Positions 61,703-64,000 of a stretch of DNA of 64,000 bases are shown here, piece by piece. Both the position numbers and the translations under genes were made by a program. The notes beneath the pieces were generated by a model. The model saw only the letters and a list, made by a program, of their open reading frames with translations, was not told where the DNA came from and did not search any database. Position 1 is the first letter of the stretch. Each line of letters starts with the position of its first letter. The stretch comes from Vibrio ruber DSM 16370 (GTDB lineage: Bacteria > Pseudomonadota > Gammaproteobacteria > Enterobacterales > Vibrionaceae), in assembly GCF_900163965.1 (NCBI RefSeq), contig NZ_FULE01000026.1:1-64000 (forward strand), read 5' to 3'.

Positions 61703-63148
61703 TTAACGTCGCCAGAATGCCGGGAAAAACAGCACCAGAATCGTCAGAATTTCTAACCGTCCCATTAACATACCAAAACTCAGGATCCATTTCGCCATGT
61801 CCGGTAGCGGCGCAAAGTTACCGGTCGGGCCGATAATATTCCCCATCCCCGGGCCGACGTTTGAGACCGCGGTGATGGCACCGGAAATGCTGGTCGTCGG
61901 ATCCAATCCCATAGCACTGAGTGCGGCTGCAATAATGATGATCGTAATGACAAACGTCAGTGCAAAAGCGACGACTGAGCGCACGATATCATCCGTAACC
62001 GGGCGGTTATTATAACGCTGGACAAAGACCCCGGAAGGATGGATGAGTTTCATCATCTGCCGGTTGAGGAGTGTGATAGCAATTTGAAAGCGGAAGATTT
62101 TGATCCCGCCGGCCGTTGAACCGGAACAAGCTCCGGCCATCATTAAGAACGCAAATAATGTGCTGGGTAGCGCCCCCCAGGCGGTAAAGTCATCCAGCCC
62201 GTATCCGGTTGTCGTCACTACTGAGACAATATTAAACATTGCAACCCGGACGGCATCCACCACGGGATAGCCGTTGTGGATAACCAGCCATAACGCCACA
62301 ATGCCGCTTGCTGCGAGAAAGAGATAGAAGAAACCGCGCACTTGAGCATCTTTATACAGTTCGATCGGTGTTTTTTTCCGGATGGCGGAGACAAACAGTA
62401 AAAAGGGTAATCCGCCAAGAAACATAAACACGGTGGCAACCCAATGGGCACCTTTTGAGAAGTGATTCATCGATCCGTCAGAGGTCGAATAACCGCCGGT
62501 CGATAGTGTTGTGAATGAATGGTTGATAGCCTCAAATACCGTCATGCCCGTCATGACGTAGCCAATACAGCATAAAAGCGTCAGAATGACATACACAATC
62601 ACAATATTTTTTGCGACGGTTTTGGCCCGGGGGCTACTTTTATCGGACCAGTCAGAAGATTCCGTCTGGAACAGTTTCATCCCGCCGACATTGAGCATCG
62701 GTAGGACGGCCACGGCCATGACGATAAATCCGACCCCACCCAGCCATTGTAAGATAGAACGCCAAAGTAAAATGCTGGGTGCCATGTTATCCAGCCCGCT
62801 CAGGACGGTCGAGCCGGTCGTGGTAATACCGGACATCGTTTCAAAATAGGCATCGGTAAAACTGATGTGATTGATAAATACGAAAGGCAGTGCCGCAAAC
62901 GCACTGGCAACCGTCCAGACTAAACTGGTAATCAGAAACATGTCTCGGACATTGAGCTTAAAATTAGCGGTTCGGCCTAGGGTCAGAAAAATAAAGGCAG
63001 CAACATGGGTAATGAGTACTGCCTGTCCGAAGTCGAGAAATCCGGCCGTGCCACTGACAAAAGACACCAGTGTCGGAACGTACATAAACAGAGCCAGTTT
63101 GGAGAGAACCAAGCCCAGCACAAATAGAATCGATTTCAGATTCAGCAT
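61703..63148 (-). CDS. trkH: Trk potassium uptake channel subunit TrkH
   Basis: Potassium-translocating channel of the TrkAH system, 481 residues with about ten membrane helices. Four pore loops carry the selectivity glycines: TTTGSTVLSG, TLSTGGYSTS, TTTGYGLDDF and NVGPGMGNI. The start at 63148 is 13 bp after the trkA stop but lacks a clear ribosome site, so translation is probably coupled; a TTG at 63157 is an alternative. Confidence 0.96.
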   Translation of the reverse strand: MLNLKSILFVLGLVLSKLALFMYVPTLVSFVSGTAGFLDFGQAVLITHVAAFIFLTLGRTANFKLNVRDMFLITSLVWTVASAFAALPFVFINHISFTDAYFETMSGITTTGSTVLSGLDNMAPSILLWRSILQWLGGVGFIVMAVAVLPMLNVGGMKLFQTESSDWSDKSSPRAKTVAKNIVIVYVILTLLCCIGYVMTGMTVFEAINHSFTTLSTGGYSTSDGSMNHFSKGAHWVATVFMFLGGLPFLLFVSAIRKKTPIELYKDAQVRGFFYLFLAASGIVALWLVIHNGYPVVDAVRVAMFNIVSVVTTTGYGLDDFTAWGALPSTLFAFLMMAGACSGSTAGGIKIFRFQIAITLLNRQMMKLIHPSGVFVQRYNNRPVTDDIVRSVVAFALTFVITIIIIAAALSAMGLDPTTSISGAITAVSNVGPGMGNIIGPTGNFAPLPDMAKWILSFGMLMGRLEILTILVLFFPAFWRR

Positions 63149-63160
63149 GGTCGTCAATCA

Positions 63161-64000
63161 CTACAGGAAAAATGGGCTGGGTTGGAACAGCGCTTCCACA
63201 TCGGAAACATATTTCTTATTGACCAAGAACATCACAACATGGTCATCCTGTTCTATGACTGTCCGGTCATGGGCAATCAGTACCTCTTCACCACGCACAA
63301 TTGCACCGATGGTCGTGCCGGGAGGTAGTTTGATATCACCGACTGCTTTGCCGACAACTTTTGACGTGGTTTCATCACCGTGGGCTATTGCTTCAATGGC
63401 TTCCGCTGCGCCACGGCGTAAAGAGGAGACATTGACGATATCGGCCCGGCGAACGTGAGTCAGTAATGCAGAAATTGTCGCTTGTTGTGGTGAGATCGCA
63501 ACATCAATCACACCGCCTTGAACCAGATCGACGTAAGCGCCCCGCTGAATCAGAACCATTACTTTTTTAGCGCCCAAGCGTTTTGCTAACATGGCTGACA
63601 TAATGTTGGTTTCATCTTCATTGGTCAGGGCGATGAACACATCGACTTGATCGATGTTCTCTTCAGTCAATAGCTCCTGATCTGCGGCATCACCACAGAA
63701 CACAATGGTATTCTCCAACTGCTCTGACAGGTATTCAGCTCGCTGGTAGTGTCTCTCAATCAGTTTCACACTGTAGCTGTGCTCGAGGCGCCTGGCGAGG
63801 CTTGCTCCGATATTGCCACCACCGACAATCATGATCCTGCGATAGGGTCTTTCGAGGCGTTGCAGTTCACTCATAACTGAGCGGATATGGTTACTGGCAG
63901 CCACGAAGAACACTTCATCGTCGGCTTCAATGATGGTCGTTCCCTGAGGGCGAATCGGTCTGCCTTGACGGAAAATTGCTGCGACACGGGTTTCGATATG
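63161..64000 (-). CDS. trkA: Trk potassium uptake regulator TrkA, C-terminal part (5' end outside the window)
   Basis: The last 279 residues of TrkA, which is normally about 458. The reading frame is open to the window edge. The second RCK domain begins at the NAD(H)-binding motif [15 protein letters not shown], followed by [20 protein letters not shown] and the C-terminal RCK_C lobe ending in [11 protein letters not shown]. TrkA is the cytoplasmic ring that opens TrkH in response to nucleotides. It is upstream of trkH in one operon. Confidence 0.96.
   Translation of the reverse strand, partial: HIETRVAAIFRQGRPIRPQGTTIIEADDEVFFVAASNHIRSVMSELQRLERPYRRIMIVGGGNIGASLARRLEHSYSVKLIERHYQRAEYLSEQLENTIVFCGDAADQELLTEENIDQVDVFIALTNEDETNIMSAMLAKRLGAKKVMVLIQRGAYVDLVQGGVIDVAISPQQATISALLTHVRRADIVNVSSLRRGAAEAIEAIAHGDETTSKVVGKAVGDIKLPPGTTIGAIVRGEEVLIAHDRTVIEQDDHVVMFLVNKKYVSDVEALFQPSPFFL

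Overview
The window is the replication-origin region of the main chromosome of a Vibrio species (family Vibrionaceae). Three things support this. The gene order is glmU, atp operon, parAB, rsmG-mnmG, oriC, mioC, then mnmE-yidC-yidD-rnpA-rpmH, a polar amino-acid ABC transporter and dnaA-dnaN-recF-gyrB. The protein sequences closely match Vibrio families, for example the Hcp secretion protein and MneA. The oriC layout is of the gamma-proteobacterial type, with DnaA boxes, tandem AT-rich GATC 12-mers and dense GATC sites. The species cannot be named from this sequence alone.

Layout. 1-230: truncated IS200-type insertion sequence. 306-8701: glmU and the complete F1Fo ATP synthase operon (atpIBEFHAGDC), all on the minus strand. 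8849-13082: parB, parA, rsmG and mnmG. 13195-13450: oriC. 13853-14290: mioC. 14306-17243: accessory insertion between mioC and mnmE, absent from the usual Vibrio order. It carries a structured RNA leader with a 58-residue ORF, followed by an ATPase/TOPRIM two-gene pair of the anti-phage type. 17320-21158: mnmE, yidC, yidD, rnpA, rpmH. 21459-23780: ABC transporter. 24177-30333: dnaA, dnaN, recF, gyrB. 30676-33756: ibpA behind a heat-shock promoter and an RNA-thermometer-like hairpin, msrP-msrQ, and a GNAT acetyltransferase. 33775-35795: a low-GC island with an AvcD-type deoxycytidylate deaminase, a small downstream ORF and an AT-rich leader. 35796-41673: avtA, glyS, glyQ, a manganese riboswitch with mneA, and a small membrane protein. 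41726-44708: orphan hcp behind a perfect sigma-54 promoter with three upstream dyads, an HDOD protein and a TPR lipoprotein. 44729-51920: tusA, a small membrane protein and the ilvGMEDA operon with its leader peptide and attenuator. 52403-64000: comM, yihG-type acyltransferase, dsbA, srkA, a chemoreceptor, yihD, a Spo0M-like protein, a hemolysin-III family protein, trkH and partial trkA.

Most of the window is conserved housekeeping DNA: replication initiation and segregation, tRNA modification, membrane-protein insertion, energy conversion and branched-chain amino-acid synthesis. The accessory parts stand out by lower GC and by breaking the conserved order. They are two putative anti-phage loci (15348-17243 and 33775-35475) and the structured-RNA/small-ORF cassette at 14737-15231. 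That cassette is the best candidate here for something not yet described: its Shine-Dalgarno sequence lies in a long hairpin, and a competing pairing is visible just upstream. No rRNA genes, tRNA genes or CRISPR arrays were seen.
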